NCBI GenBank assembly: GCA_011525685.1
Contig: WYBW01000056.1
Span: 1 to 39,162 of the forward strand
Direction: 5' to 3'
Length of the DNA: 39,162 bases
From: Verrucomicrobiia bacterium
Lineage (GTDB): Bacteria; Verrucomicrobiota; Verrucomicrobiia; Limisphaerales; JADLHS01
Below are positions 1 to 10,269 of the stretch, piece by piece (the first letter of the stretch is position 1; each line of letters starts with the position of its first letter). A model generated the notes under the pieces. It did not search any database. It was not told where the DNA came from and saw only the letters and a list, made by a program, of their open reading frames with translations. A program made the translations under genes and the position numbers.

Positions 1-275
1 CCGGCGCGATTTATCACCTCATGAACCGGGGAGATCGGCGGGAACCGATTTTCCAAGACGACGAGGATCATCGGCGCTTTCTGGAAACCCTGGGCGAGGC
101 GTGTGGGAAGACCGGCTGGCAGGTCCATGCGTTTTGTCTGATGATCGAGACCAACCATCGCTCGGCGATCGCAGCAAGAAACGACGACGACAATGGAATG
201 GATAGCGAGGCAATTGTGCATGGGCACCAGACTCACCTGGCGCACCTGTTCTACTGCCAGCAGCGCCACAAATGA
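1..275 (+). pseudogene. Broken REP-associated tyrosine transposase (RAYT / IS200-like), 5' end outside the window
   Basis: The first frame reads YHLMNRGDRREPIF, then DRRFLETL-like sequence and TGWQVHAFCLM, the conserved N-terminal part of REP-associated tyrosine transposases. The expected PNHFHL metal-binding segment is missing and replaced by unrelated residues after CLM. A later piece in another frame (about 193-280, WIARQLCMGTR) matches the C-terminal helix region of the same family. The gene therefore has an internal deletion and a frameshift and cannot make an active HUH nuclease. RAYTs are thought to mobilise REP-type palindromes, which are common in this window, so an intact copy may exist elsewhere in the genome. 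Confidence 0.7.
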
Positions 276-381
276 AAAGCACGACACTATTTATTCAGCC
301 CTTTTTGGCTACGCGATGATGAATTGCGGCAGGCTGTTACGGCAGGCTTGCCTTAACGTAATTGAAGGTAGTTCCCGCGAT

Positions 382-1830
382 TCAGGCCAGAATCCCCTCC
401 ACCACTTTCCCGAACACATCGGTCAACCGGAAGTCGCGGCCTTGGTAGCGATACGTGAGCCGTTTGTGATCAATGCCACACAGCCGCAACATGGTGGCGT
501 GCAAATCGTGGACGTGCATTTGCTGGGCGTCTTCGATGTAGCGATAGCCCAACTCGTCGGTGCTCCCCCAGGTGATTCCGCCTTTGATGCCGCCGCCGGC
601 CAGCCAGACCGAGAACGCCAGGATGTGATGGTCGCGGCCTGAGCCTTGCCCCATCGGCGTGCGGCCAAATTCGCCGCCCCACAGGATCAGCGTGTCGTCC
701 AGCATCCCGCGTTGTTTCAGATCCTTCACCAGCGCCGCGCTGGCTTGGTCGCAATCTTCCGCGCCCCATTTCATCCCGTTCTCGATGTCGCCGTGATGAT
801 CCCACGCGCGATGATAAAGCTGGATGAACCGCACGCCGCGTTCCGCCAGCCGGCGCGCCAGCAGGCAATTTGAGGCGAAGCTGCCGTCGCCCGGATTTTT
901 TACGCCGTACATTTCGAGCATTTCTTTCGGCTCGCTCTTGAAATCGGTCAGCTCCGGCACGGAGGTTTGCATCTGAAACGCGAGTTCGAGCTGGCTTATG
1001 CGCGTCTGGATTTCGGGGTCAATGGTGTCCCCGGCGAGAATGCCATTCATGCGTTTGATTTCCTCGACGACCTGCCGCTGCGTGCTTTGACAAACGCCTT
1101 CGGGGTTGCCGACGTAATGCACGGCGTCGCCCTTGGACTGAAATTGAATTCCCTGAAACTTGCTGGGCAGAAAGCCCGCGGACCATTGCCGTGCCGAGAC
1201 AGGTTGCTGGCCGGTTCGCCCCGCGGAGGTCAACACCACGAAGCCCGGCAGATTCTCCGTTTCCGCGCCCAGGCCATAGAGCAACCACGAACCCATGCTG
1301 GGCCGGCCTTTGATGATCGAGCCGGTGTTCATGAAAAAGTGGGCGGGGTCGTGGTTGATCTGCTCGGTGTGCATCGAGCGGATGATGCAGAGGTCGTCGG
1401 CGATGCCGCCGATGTGCGGGAACAGGGTGGAGATTTCCTGGCCGGATTCTCCCCACCGCTTGAACTCGCAGAACGGGCCGCGCGCCTTGAGGGCGGTGTT
1501 CTGCAACTGGGCGAGTTGCTGGCCTTTGGTGAACGATTCGGGAAACGGCTGGCCGTGGATTTCCTTGAGCTTGGGTTTGTAATCGAAGGTCTCCAAATGC
1601 GACGGCCCGCCCGCCATACAGAGGTGGATGATGCGCCTGGCTTTAATGGGAAAATGCGGCGGATGGATGATGCCGCGCCAGCGTTCCTCAGCGCGAGCCG
1701 TGCCGCCGATCACGCCGGGGTTCAGCAACGAGGCCAGCGCCATGCCGCCCAGGCCGTAGGCCGCGCGGCCCAGGAACGTTCGGCGGTTGATGTCGAGCGC
1801 AAATTGTTTTGGGTCGAGCTCTGGTTTCAT
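382..1830 (-). CDS. DUF1501 family Tat-exported protein
   Basis: 482 residues. The N-terminus carries a twin-arginine signal (NRRTFLGRAA near residues 15-23, then a hydrophobic stretch), so the protein is probably exported folded. The body has DUF1501 features of the alkaline-phosphatase/sulfatase fold: HLCMAGGPSHLETFDYKP near the start, MHTEQINHDPAHFFMNTG in the middle and LILWGGEFGRTP...GRDHH near the end, which supply likely metal ligands. It lies 142 bp downstream of the PSCyt1/DUF1549/DUF1553 gene on the same strand. This pairing is very common in Planctomycetota and Verrucomicrobiota and suggests one operon. The function is not established; roles in polysaccharide degradation at the cell surface have been proposed for such pairs. 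Confidence 0.9.
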   Translation of the reverse strand: MKPELDPKQFALDINRRTFLGRAAYGLGGMALASLLNPGVIGGTARAEERWRGIIHPPHFPIKARRIIHLCMAGGPSHLETFDYKPKLKEIHGQPFPESFTKGQQLAQLQNTALKARGPFCEFKRWGESGQEISTLFPHIGGIADDLCIIRSMHTEQINHDPAHFFMNTGSIIKGRPSMGSWLLYGLGAETENLPGFVVLTSAGRTGQQPVSARQWSAGFLPSKFQGIQFQSKGDAVHYVGNPEGVCQSTQRQVVEEIKRMNGILAGDTIDPEIQTRISQLELAFQMQTSVPELTDFKSEPKEMLEMYGVKNPGDGSFASNCLLARRLAERGVRFIQLYHRAWDHHGDIENGMKWGAEDCDQASAALVKDLKQRGMLDDTLILWGGEFGRTPMGQGSGRDHHILAFSVWLAGGGIKGGITWGSTDELGYRYIEDAQQMHVHDLHATMLRLCGIDHKRLTYRYQGRDFRLTDVFGKVVEGILA

Positions 1831-1972
1831 TGGCTCAGGTGTCTTTCTCCTCGCCCTGACCCTCTTCCCAAGAAGAGGGGACTGCCGACGGTTCTCCCTC
1901 TCCCCGAGTGAGAAGGAATAGGGTTCGTTGTTTCAGGGAATTTGATGGCGCTTCAAATTTCTCCGTCATGCT
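1831..1972. repeat. Intergenic C/T-G/A-rich palindrome between the PSD1 and DUF1501 genes
   Basis: The gap holds an imperfect hairpin (CCTCTTC / GAAGAGG near 1860-1878) and a second C/T-rich then G/A-rich stretch up to about 1920. The same composition reappears inside the gene at 5473-6657. No gene is seen. Confidence 0.4.
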
Positions 1973-4900
1973 TCAGTATCGGGTGATCGTCTCGTGCAGA
2001 TTCAGGATCACGCGGCAGACCTGTGTCCACGCGGCGAGTTCGCTGGTGTCGGCACCCGGCGGGGCGGGCGCGAGGCCGACTTTCATCAGCTTGCCCGACT
2101 CAACCGCCTCCGTCCGGTAGTGCTCGCGCTGCGCTTTGAGAAACTTCAGCAGGGAATCTTTCTCCCCCGCCTTTGCAGGGCGGGCCAGCGCGTTTTGGAA
2201 GGCGAAATCAATCCGCTGCGCATCGCTCGCGCCTTTCGCCGCCAGCACGCGCTCGGCAAACACGCGCGCGGCTTCCACGAATGTCGGATCGTTCAACAGC
2301 GTGAGCATTTGCTGCGGCGTGTTGGAGACGACGCGCTGGGCGGTACATTCCTCGCGCGAGGGCGCGTCGAAGTTGGCCAGCATCGGGTGGAAGAAGGTGC
2401 GCTGCCACCACGAATAGACGCCGCGACGATACTGTCGCTCGTCCTTTGACGGGTAATAGTCGCGGTCGGGGAACTGGAGGTTCGCGTAATAATCGGGCGG
2501 TTGATAAGGATACGCGCTGGGGCCGCCAAGGTCGGTGTTGAGCAGTCCGGCAATGGCCAGCGCGTTGTCCCGCACGAACTCGGCTTCGAGCCGGCGCGGA
2601 TTCTGCGCGGCCAGCAGGCGGTTGGCCGGATCGAGGTCCTTGAGATCAAGGCGCTGGCTGGAGCTTTGGCGATAGGTGGCCGACATCACCATCAGCTTGA
2701 TGAGGTGTTTGGTGTTCCAGCCGCTCTCCATGAATTCGACGGCCAGCCAGTCAAGCAGGTCGGGATGCGACGGCGGCTCGCCCTGCGCGCCGAGGTCATC
2801 CACGACAGCCGAAAGGCCGCGCCCGAAGAATTCCTTCCAGTAACGGTTCACCACGGTGCGGGCGGTAAGCGGGTTGTCGCGCGAGACCAGCCAGCGCGCG
2901 AGGTCCAGCCGGGTAAGACGCTGACCGTCGTGCTGGAGCGGCTGCGGCAGAAAACGTGGTGTGGCTGGCTCAACGATTGCGCCGCTCTCGTCCTGCCAGT
3001 TGCCGCGCGGCAGGACGCGCGTGACCACCGGTTCGCGCGACTCGGAGACCATGGTGAACGCGCGGCCGTCCCGGCACTCGCGCACGTCCGCCAGGAGTTT
3101 CTGAACCTTCGCGAAGGTGTCGCCGTCCCAAGCGGTGCTCAGGAGGTAGGTTTGGTTCAGCAATTCCTTCTGAGTTTTCGAGGGGGAGGACCTTGTCAGC
3201 GCCTTGACCAGAGCTTCTCCCGCACCGGAGCTCAATGGTTCAGCGGCGGCCAACGGCGAAACCGAGACTCGCGCCGAAGCAATGTTTGCGTTCCCGAGGT
3301 TCACGATCAAAACATCGCCTGCGGCCACGCGCACAGGTTTGGCCGGCAGCCAGACGGCGGTTTGCGAATCGTGATCGGGCGAAATCTGCCAGCGCCCCGT
3401 CACGCCGAGGATGGGCTGGCTCATCGCGAAGCGGTCTTGTTTGTGGTCGGCCTCGGCGTGGGAAAACGAGAGTTTGGTTTCCCGGTCGCCTTCCTTCGAT
3501 TTGAGGCTGGCGGAAAGGGCGATTGCCGTGCCTTTGAATTTCTTCGCGTCGGCGTTGGTCGCGGAGTCCGCGTGCGGCGTGAGTTCCAGCCGGATGGCAG
3601 CAAGCCAGGCCTCGGAAAGCGTCAGCGTGAAACGAGTGTTTTCCTTGGCCCGATCGCTGAACGCGACCGTCGCATCGGCATGAATCGTAAAATTCGTGGC
3701 GAGCACGGCGTTGGTGTCCTTGATTCTCAAGGCAACCTCCGGCGTGGGAGTTGACCAACCGGTGGGGAATTGTTTCAAAAAACTCCGGCTTTTCTGTCGC
3801 CAATCGTCGAACGAGGTCCGATGCTCCGAGTCGGCCTTCAATTTCGCGGATGCGGCCTCGATGCTCTTGCGGATTTCGGCGCGCAGTCTCCCGAGACGCT
3901 GCTGGAGATAGGGGCTCTCCACGACGATTTCCGGCGGGAAGGGATGATCGTTGCCCACGCCTTTCAGGTCCGGGTTGGGCGTGTAATCGTAATCGGCATA
4001 GACGCCCCACTGTTTGAGGTCCGCGAAGAACGCTTCCATCGCGTAGAAATCCTTCATGCTGAAGGGGTCGTACTTGTGATCATGGCACTCGGCGCAACCC
4101 ATCGTCGAGCCCAGCCAGGTCGCGGCCACGGTGCGCACGCGGTCGGCTTGATACTTGGCCAGATATTCCTTCGCCTGCGCGCCGCCTTCACGCGTCATCA
4201 TGTTCAGGCGATTGAAACCGGTGGCGACTTTTTGCCCGGTGGTGGGATGCGGCAGGAGGTCGCCCGCGAGCTGCTCGATGGTGAATTGATCGAAGGGCTG
4301 GTTCCGGTTGAACGCGTTGATGACGTAATCGCGATACGGAAAGATGTTTTGGTTCTGGTCGCCGTGATAACCCACCGTGTCGGCGTAGCGCACCACGTCC
4401 AGCCAGGGCACGGCCATGCGCTCGCCAAAATGGGGCGAGGCCAGCAAACGATCCACCTGCCGTTCGTAAGCCTTCGGACTCTTGTCCTTGAGGTAGGCGG
4501 CGACTTCCGCGGGAGTCGGAGGCAGGCCGGTCAGATCGAGACTCAGGCGGCGGAGCAGCGTGCGTTTGCCGGCTTCCGGCGAGGGTTTGATGTCTCGCTT
4601 TTCCAGTTCGGCGAGGATGAACGCATCAATCGGATTTCGGAGTTCGGATTTCGCATTGCGGACTTTCGGCACCGCCGGCCGTTCCGGGCGGATGTAGGCC
4701 CAGTGCGGTTGATACTCCGCACCCTCGGCAATCCACTGCCGCAAGAGCTGTTTCTGGGCGTCGGTGAGTTTCTTGTGCGAGGCCGGCGGCGGCATCAAAT
4801 CGTCCTCGTCGGCCGTGAAGATGCGGTGGATCAATTCGCTTTCGCCGGGTTGGCCCGGAACGATGGCGCCCCGCTCCACGGCGATCTCGCGAACATCCAG

Positions 4901-5089
4901 GCGAAGCTTTGCCTTGCGGGTGTTCTGGTCCGGGCCGTGACAGAGGAAACAATTGTCCGAGAGCACCGGGAGGATGTCCCGGTTGAACTGGACGGGATTT
5001 GCCCGGAGCGCCGCCGGCGCCACAAGCAGATGACCGGCGGCCAGAATCAACAGGGTGATTCGTCGAGCGCGTTGATGGCCGATGCTCAT
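1973..5089 (-). CDS. PSCyt1 / DUF1549 / DUF1553 (PSD1) cytochrome-like secreted protein
   Basis: About 1038 residues from the chosen start at 5089. That start puts a typical signal peptide ([20 protein letters not shown]) at the N-terminus; the longer upstream reading has no signal. A planctomycete-type cytochrome c motif CFLCH (C-x2-CH) follows shortly after the signal. The DUF1549 segment has [10 protein letters not shown] and, further on, [14 protein letters not shown] with a second CxxCH. The C-terminal DUF1553 part has [25 protein letters not shown] and [13 protein letters not shown]. The middle carries a poorly conserved beta-rich insert. It is expected to be periplasmic or cell-surface and c-type-haem-binding. 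It is the upstream gene of a two-gene operon with the DUF1501 gene. Confidence 0.9.
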   Translation of the reverse strand: MSIGHQRARRITLLILAAGHLLVAPAALRANPVQFNRDILPVLSDNCFLCHGPDQNTRKAKLRLDVREIAVERGAIVPGQPGESELIHRIFTADEDDLMPPPASHKKLTDAQKQLLRQWIAEGAEYQPHWAYIRPERPAVPKVRNAKSELRNPIDAFILAELEKRDIKPSPEAGKRTLLRRLSLDLTGLPPTPAEVAAYLKDKSPKAYERQVDRLLASPHFGERMAVPWLDVVRYADTVGYHGDQNQNIFPYRDYVINAFNRNQPFDQFTIEQLAGDLLPHPTTGQKVATGFNRLNMMTREGGAQAKEYLAKYQADRVRTVAATWLGSTMGCAECHDHKYDPFSMKDFYAMEAFFADLKQWGVYADYDYTPNPDLKGVGNDHPFPPEIVVESPYLQQRLGRLRAEIRKSIEAASAKLKADSEHRTSFDDWRQKSRSFLKQFPTGWSTPTPEVALRIKDTNAVLATNFTIHADATVAFSDRAKENTRFTLTLSEAWLAAIRLELTPHADSATNADAKKFKGTAIALSASLKSKEGDRETKLSFSHAEADHKQDRFAMSQPILGVTGRWQISPDHDSQTAVWLPAKPVRVAAGDVLIVNLGNANIASARVSVSPLAAAEPLSSGAGEALVKALTRSSPSKTQKELLNQTYLLSTAWDGDTFAKVQKLLADVRECRDGRAFTMVSESREPVVTRVLPRGNWQDESGAIVEPATPRFLPQPLQHDGQRLTRLDLARWLVSRDNPLTARTVVNRYWKEFFGRGLSAVVDDLGAQGEPPSHPDLLDWLAVEFMESGWNTKHLIKLMVMSATYRQSSSQRLDLKDLDPANRLLAAQNPRRLEAEFVRDNALAIAGLLNTDLGGPSAYPYQPPDYYANLQFPDRDYYPSKDERQYRRGVYSWWQRTFFHPMLANFDAPSREECTAQRVVSNTPQQMLTLLNDPTFVEAARVFAERVLAAKGASDAQRIDFAFQNALARPAKAGEKDSLLKFLKAQREHYRTEAVESGKLMKVGLAPAPPGADTSELAAWTQVCRVILNLHETITRY

Positions 5090-5217
5090 AACTGGTTGCC
5101 CCGCGACCGGGCGCAAACGTGCGGGCCGCGAATCAAGCGCCACGAGGTGCGGGGTGCCGGTGAATTTCGACACAGGCGGGCGCACAAATCAAGTCCGGGC
5201 TTTGCCACGGCACACTT

Positions 5218-5350
5218 GGGACAGGCGTCGCGCCTGTCTCCATTTGCGAGAAACACTCCTCGCCAAGCCCTGCTCGTTGCTTTCCCGGGGCAATCCGAGC
5301 CGCAAGACGGAATCATGAAGTCAGATACAGGCGCGACGCCTGTCCTACGG
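5218..5350. repeat. Palindromic intergenic repeat, family R1 (GACAGGCGTCGCGCCTGTC type)
   Basis: Two inverted arms, near 5218-5242 and 5322-5350, are built on the sequence ACAGGCGTCGCGCCTGT. Near-identical arm pairs occur at 28720-28795, inside rtcB, and at 29179-29254, just after it. The rest of the 5090-5472 gap shows no gene. Confidence 0.8.
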
Positions 5351-5472
5351 TATGCCGCCGGCATGCGGTGCGGCGCAAGTTACTGGATGATTGTCACCAC
5401 CAACGGCGAACCTTAGCCTCGGTCCGCCATTGCCGGCGAAACACGAGAGTTGCCGCCTGCTGGCTCGAAAGC

Positions 5473-6657
5473 ATGACGACCGATCACTGGTATCAAATCG
5501 CAAATGCGGATGAAGTGGATTCTCCCGCGCTCTTGGTTTACCCGGACCGCGCGGAGGAGAACGTCCGTCGTATGATCAAGATGGTGGGTGACGTGAGGCG
5601 GCTGCGTCCGCACATGAAGACGCACAAGCTGCCGGAGATGATCCGCCTGCAACTTGCCCAAGGGATCACGAAGTACAAATGCGCCACCATCGCCGAGGCG
5701 GAGATGACGGCCGCCTGCGGCGGGGCGGAGGTGCTTCTCGCGCATCAGCCCATCGGCCCGAAGGTCCGGCGATTCGTCGAATTGGTTCGGAAATTTCCGC
5801 GGACGAAGTTCTCGACGATTGCGGACGAGGCCAGCGTGATTCGTGAACTGTCGGCGGCGTGTGTGCCGGCGCAGGTGACGGTGGAGGTCTTGCTCGACGT
5901 GGATTGCGGAATGCACCGCACCGGCATTGAGCCTGGTCCGAGAGCGGTGGAGCTTTACCGGTTGCTGACCCGTCTTCATGAACGCTCCCCCTGTGCGTCG
6001 CCCCCTCCCCCTGCTCTCTCCCCCGGTGGGGGAGAGGGAAAAGCCCGGGCGGGAGTCATGCCCGGCGGGCTGCACGCTTATGACGGTCATATTCGCGAAC
6101 CTGACCCGGCGAAGCGCGCGGAAATCTGCGAGACCGCGTTGGCGGCGGTTGAGGTGTTGCGGAAAGATCTGCTCCAGGCAGGTTTGCCCGTGCCGCGCGT
6201 CGTCGCCGGCGGCACACCGACGTTTCCGATTCACGCACGGCACACCGACGTGGAGTGCAGCCCGGGCACTTGTGTGTTCTGGGACGCAGGATACGGCGCG
6301 AAATGTCCGGACATGGATTTTCTAAACGCCGCGTTGGTGTTGACGCGCGTGGTCAGCAAGCCGGGTGGAAACCGCCTTTGCCTGGATCTTGGTCATAAGT
6401 CCATCGCCTCGGAGAATCCGCATCCGCGCGTGGTCTTTCTGAATCTGCCGGACGCGAAGGCGGTGTCGCACAGCGAAGAACATCTCGTGGTCGAGACCGA
6501 ACGCGCCAGGGAGATGGAACTCGGCGCGTGTCTTTACGGCGTGCCGTGGCACGTTTGTCCGACCGTGGCGTTGCACGCGGAAGCGGTGGTCGTACGTGAG
6601 GGCCGGGCGCAGCAACGATGGGAAGTCGTGGGACGGAACAGACGGCTGACGATTTGA
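5473..6657 (+). CDS. D-threonine aldolase / D-serine dehydratase-like PLP enzyme (alanine racemase N-terminal fold)
   Basis: 394 residues from the ATG at 5473. The reading frame upstream of this ATG has no family similarity. The fold-type III PLP enzyme signature is present: SPALLVYPDRAEENVRRM, then RPHMKTHK near residues 45-52, carrying the PLP lysine, then KYKCATIAEAEM and VEVLLDVDCGMHRTG. The C-terminal half has VVAGGTPTFP and WHVCPTVALH. The His-x-Cys there fits the metal ligands of the D-threonine aldolase/DSD1 family, which act on D-3-hydroxy amino acids. Around residues 170-192 the coding sequence contains a proline/glycine-rich segment encoded by a C/G-rich palindrome (see the separate entry). 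The exact substrate cannot be read from sequence. Confidence 0.85.
   Translation: MTTDHWYQIANADEVDSPALLVYPDRAEENVRRMIKMVGDVRRLRPHMKTHKLPEMIRLQLAQGITKYKCATIAEAEMTAACGGAEVLLAHQPIGPKVRRFVELVRKFPRTKFSTIADEASVIRELSAACVPAQVTVEVLLDVDCGMHRTGIEPGPRAVELYRLLTRLHERSPCASPPPPALSPGGGEGKARAGVMPGGLHAYDGHIREPDPAKRAEICETALAAVEVLRKDLLQAGLPVPRVVAGGTPTFPIHARHTDVECSPGTCVFWDAGYGAKCPDMDFLNAALVLTRVVSKPGGNRLCLDLGHKSIASENPHPRVVFLNLPDAKAVSHSEEHLVVETERAREMELGACLYGVPWHVCPTVALHAEAVVVREGRAQQRWEVVGRNRRLTI
5984..6050. repeat. Palindrome embedded in frame in the D-threonine-aldolase-like gene
   Basis: The arms CTCTCCCCC and GGGGGAGAG lie around a 3-nt loop inside the coding region. They encode a PPPPALSPGGGEG-like stretch with no counterpart in the family as I know it. 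This looks like an intergenic repeat that inserted without breaking the frame. Confidence 0.6.
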
Positions 6658-6749
6658 GGCCAGAGGACTCGTGATCGGGCCGCGGTCAGGATTGGTTTCC
6701 GCCGTTCAAACGGCTCCTCATACGCGATAAAGCTGAGATGGATCCAACC

Positions 6750-7871
6750 TCAGTCCGTCTTCTTCAACTCCTGCCACTTCCGCTGATTGAGGGTTTCATC
6801 CAAGTTCGGGTCGTAATCCTGTTTATCGGTGCTCAAGTACTTGCCGTCCGAGTTCATCCAATAGTGATTGTATCCGCTGCCCACTTTGTAGAGCTGGCCA
6901 GACGACGAATCAACGACCTTGGTGCGTTCTGTGATGGTGTCAACAAAGCGTTCGTGGGCTTTGTCGCTGGCGGTGTCTCGTTCGCGCCAGCCGGCCATCA
7001 GCGCGTCGTGGGCGGCGGTGCTGCGGTTGACAAATTCCCGCTGGCTAGCCTCGAAAGCCGCCTGGTTTCGCGCCATGCGGGCGTTGTGTTCCGCCCAGCT
7101 TCGCCCGGCTTTTTCCGCTTCCCTCCGGTTGTAGGCCATGATCTGCTGCAAATTGTAGCGCGCGTTGGCCAGGCCAAAGAGGAGTTGTTTCCTCGCCGCT
7201 TCGAAGTGCGACTTCTCCGCCTGGATTCCCGTGCTGTAGTAAGACCAGTTTTGCATCGTGCCGCTGTCACTGTGACTGATGTGCATCACGATGAAGTAAC
7301 GATCTCCTCTGGCCGTTTCCCAATCCGTGCCAATCGCCTTGATTTGCACCCGCATCGGCACGGCCTTGAACAACTGGTCGTTGTACCATTGATCAATTTT
7401 CGTAACTTCAGGGATTTCATACTGGCGAACGAACTTCAACCCCTGCCGTTCGGCCCAAGGCGTGACGTCGTGCTGGACGATCGCTTCCAAGCTCGGCATG
7501 GGTCGCAACGGGTGTCCGCTCGCGCGATAGGTCTGCTGCAACTGTGGATCGCTGGTGTAGGTGAAGAACTGCAAGGGAAAATCAATGACTTTGACGCCAT
7601 TCGGCCCGGTGATTGTTGGTTGCCCATGCTGACGATGGCTGGAAACTTTCCAGCTTGCGGGCAACGGCATTTCCACGAGCAGCGTGCCTTGTGAATCGTG
7701 GAACGGGTGCATGACCAGCTTTTCCCATGGGCCTGCAGGCGCGCCGGGTTTCCTGGAATCCTGCGCGCGGAGGCTTTCGGCGGAATTGGGTTGTTCATTC
7801 GTGGCGCCAGCGTTTTCGAGGCCGAAGCCAAGACAACTGATGGCAACCAGTGTGAAAAGCGGCTGTTTCAT
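6750..7871 (-). CDS. Secreted protein of unknown function
   Basis: 373 residues with a signal peptide (MKQPLFTLVAISCLGFGLENAGA, cleavage probably after AGA). The central part is beta-rich and the region around residues 215-300 is a long charged helix rich in Ala, Arg and Glu (AEKSHFEAARKQLLFGLANARYNLQQIM and onwards). The C-terminus ends YLSTDKQDYDPNLDETLNQRKWQELKKTD, with an SGYNHYWMNSDGKYLSTD motif that resembles short stalk-ending repeats in other secreted proteins. I do not recognise the family. It faces the D-threonine-aldolase-like gene convergently and is divergent from the EF-G gene. Confidence 0.75.
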   Translation of the reverse strand: MKQPLFTLVAISCLGFGLENAGATNEQPNSAESLRAQDSRKPGAPAGPWEKLVMHPFHDSQGTLLVEMPLPASWKVSSHRQHGQPTITGPNGVKVIDFPLQFFTYTSDPQLQQTYRASGHPLRPMPSLEAIVQHDVTPWAERQGLKFVRQYEIPEVTKIDQWYNDQLFKAVPMRVQIKAIGTDWETARGDRYFIVMHISHSDSGTMQNWSYYSTGIQAEKSHFEAARKQLLFGLANARYNLQQIMAYNRREAEKAGRSWAEHNARMARNQAAFEASQREFVNRSTAAHDALMAGWRERDTASDKAHERFVDTITERTKVVDSSSGQLYKVGSGYNHYWMNSDGKYLSTDKQDYDPNLDETLNQRKWQELKKTD

Positions 7872-8121
7872 TCGCGTGGTAGTTGGAGGGCCAGACAGTA
7901 CATGCGTGTCGTGATCACAGGGATTTCGCCGGTGATCTTGGAGGATGTTTGATGGAGAACCAAGCTGAATCTCGCCAGTGATGGCATTTCCGCTCTCTCC
8001 GAGCCGGGTTGCCGCCGGCTTTCGGCTTTCTTCGCGCTTGGCTTGCCCGATGCGGCTCCTCTACATTGGCGCGCAATTCACGCTCGTGGGGAGCGTGTCG
8101 GACGATCATCGGAACTGGCTT

Positions 8122-10212
8122 ATGAAAGAGTATCACGCGGGCGACATCCGCAACTTTGCAATCGTGGGGCATGCTTCCTCGGGTAAGACGATGCTCAGTG
8201 AGGCCATGCTGGCCTGCGCCGGCGTCATCAATCGCATGGGCAGCATCGCCGCCGGCACGACGGTGTCCGATTACCACGACAGCGAAAAGAACCGGCAGAT
8301 TTCCGTGTCCGCGTCGCTCATGCATCTCGAATGGCTCGGGAAGAAGTTCAACCTCCTGGACTGCCCGGGTTACGCCGACTTCATCAGCGAGGGCCTGGGG
8401 GCGCTGCGCGTGGGCGATTTTGCGTTGATCGTGGTGAACGCCACCCACGGTGTGGGCGTCGGCACGGACGCGGTCTGGAAGTATGCGACCCAATACGGCA
8501 TCCCGAAAATGATCGTCGTCAACGGGCTGGACAAGGAGGAGGCGGATTTTGACAACGAGTTGGTGGAGTTGCGCGCGCACTTTGGCGAGCGGGTGTTTCC
8601 GCTGGCCATGCCCGTGAATCCCGGGCCCGGTTTCAATCAGTTGCTCGATGTGATTCGCAGCGAGGTCATCACCTACGCCGGCGACCGCAGCGGCAAGTTC
8701 ACCGAAGCGCCGGCGACCGGCGATTGGGCGCAACGCGTCACGCAGGCGCATGAGCGGCTGATTGAATACATCGCCGAGTCGGACGACACGCTCATGGAGA
8801 AATGGATGGAGAAGGGCACGCTGACGGAGGAGGAATTGCGCGCGGGTTTGCACGCGGCCATCCAGAAGCAGGCCTTTGTGCCGGTGTTCTGCACCTCGGC
8901 GGAGCACAACATCGGCGTGGCGCGGTTGATGGATTTCATCGCCAAGTATGGTTCTTCGCCCGTGGATCGCCAGAAGGTCAGCGCCCTCAACGGCGAAGGC
9001 AGAGAAGTCGAGGTGTCGCTCACGGATACCGACCCGGTGTGCTACGTGTTCAAAACGATGAGCGAGGCGCAGTTTGGCGAGTTGTCGTTCTTCCGGCTCT
9101 ATTCCGGCCAGATCAAATTCGGCTCCGAACTCTACAACACCGACCGGCGCAGCACGGAAAAGATCGGTCAGATTTATCTGCTCAATGGCAAGACGCGCGA
9201 AACCGTCCCGGTGCTCAACGCCGGCGACATTGGCGCGGTGGTGAAATTGAAGGACACGCACACGGGGAACACGTTGTGCAGCGCCAAGAAACCGGTGGCG
9301 CTGCCCAAGGTGGAGTATCCCCGGCCGAACATCCACGCCGCGCTCAAGAGCACCGGCAAGGGCGAGGAGGACAAGATCGCCTCCGGCCTGGCGGCGCTGC
9401 ATCACGAGGACCCGACCTTTTTGCATCACGTGGATTCCGAGCTGCACCAGACCGTGCTGTCCGCGCAGGGCGAGCTGCACCTGGAAGTCATCGCCGATCG
9501 CTTGCGGCGGCGTTACAACGTCCATGTGGAACTCGCCGAACCGCGCGTGAGATATCGCGAGACCATCAAAGCGCGGGGGGAATCAAAGTACCGCCACAAG
9601 AAACAGACCGGCGGCGCGGGGCAATTTGCCGAGGTGTGGATGCGCATCGAGCCGAAACCGCGCGACACCGGCGTGGAGTTCACCAACTCCCTCGTGGGCC
9701 AGAACGTGGACCGCGTCTTCGTGCCCTCGGTCGAGAAGGGGGTCATGCGCGCCTGCGAGGAGGGCATCCTGGCGGGTTACCGGGTCGTGGACGTGAAGAT
9801 TGATTTCTACGACGGCAAGATGCACCCGGTGGACTCGAAGGACATTGCCTTTCAGACGGCCGGTTACTACGCCTTCAAGGAGGCGTTCGCGGCGGCGCGT
9901 CCGTGCATGTTGGAGCCGATTCACTCGGTGGAGATCCGCATCCCGGAGGATTGCATGGGCAAGGTGATGGGCGATCTTTCCAGCCGGCGCGGCAAGATTC
10001 AGGGCATGGACGTGGACGGCAGTTTCCAGGTGATCAAGGCGCACGTGCCGGCCAAGGAGCTATACCGCTACTCCAGCACCCTGCGCTCGCTCACCGGCGG
10101 GCGCGGAGTGCATACCGAGGATTTCAGCCATTACGAGGAAATGCCGCGCGACGCGGAGCAGAAGCTCATCGAGGAGAGCAAGAAGCTCCGGCAGCAACAG
10201 CAGGCCGAGTAA
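8122..10212 (+). CDS. Elongation factor G paralogue (EF-G-like GTPase)
   Basis: 696 residues from the ATG at 8122, chosen because the EF-G N-terminus (KEYHAGDIRNFAIVGHASSGKT) starts there. G1 is GHASSGKT at residues 16-23, G3 is DCPGYADF and G4 is NGLDK. Domain II follows, then the domain III-V sequence with VRYRETIKARGESKYRHKKQTGGAGQFAEV, typical of EF-G. EF-G promotes tRNA-mRNA translocation and, with RRF, ribosome recycling. The switch region (GSIAAGTTVSDYHDSEKNRQIS) differs from the canonical RGITI form. This suggests a second EF-G type rather than the housekeeping fusA, and no str-operon ribosomal genes are nearby. Gene end 57 bp from the convergent POT transporter gene. Confidence 0.9.
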   Translation: MKEYHAGDIRNFAIVGHASSGKTMLSEAMLACAGVINRMGSIAAGTTVSDYHDSEKNRQISVSASLMHLEWLGKKFNLLDCPGYADFISEGLGALRVGDFALIVVNATHGVGVGTDAVWKYATQYGIPKMIVVNGLDKEEADFDNELVELRAHFGERVFPLAMPVNPGPGFNQLLDVIRSEVITYAGDRSGKFTEAPATGDWAQRVTQAHERLIEYIAESDDTLMEKWMEKGTLTEEELRAGLHAAIQKQAFVPVFCTSAEHNIGVARLMDFIAKYGSSPVDRQKVSALNGEGREVEVSLTDTDPVCYVFKTMSEAQFGELSFFRLYSGQIKFGSELYNTDRRSTEKIGQIYLLNGKTRETVPVLNAGDIGAVVKLKDTHTGNTLCSAKKPVALPKVEYPRPNIHAALKSTGKGEEDKIASGLAALHHEDPTFLHHVDSELHQTVLSAQGELHLEVIADRLRRRYNVHVELAEPRVRYRETIKARGESKYRHKKQTGGAGQFAEVWMRIEPKPRDTGVEFTNSLVGQNVDRVFVPSVEKGVMRACEEGILAGYRVVDVKIDFYDGKMHPVDSKDIAFQTAGYYAFKEAFAAARPCMLEPIHSVEIRIPEDCMGKVMGDLSSRRGKIQGMDVDGSFQVIKAHVPAKELYRYSSTLRSLTGGRGVHTEDFSHYEEMPRDAEQKLIEESKKLRQQQQAE

Positions 10213-10269
10213 GCGAGCGCCTGTGGGGGCGGCGGAAAGCGAAACGTCTCCACTCCGCGGGCCGGGCGA

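Noticed and set aside
382..5416. Long plus-strand frames such as 967-1911, 2501-3754 and 3770-5416
   Set aside because: They are shadows of the DUF1501 and PSD1 genes in GC-rich sequence, without family motifs or ribosome sites.
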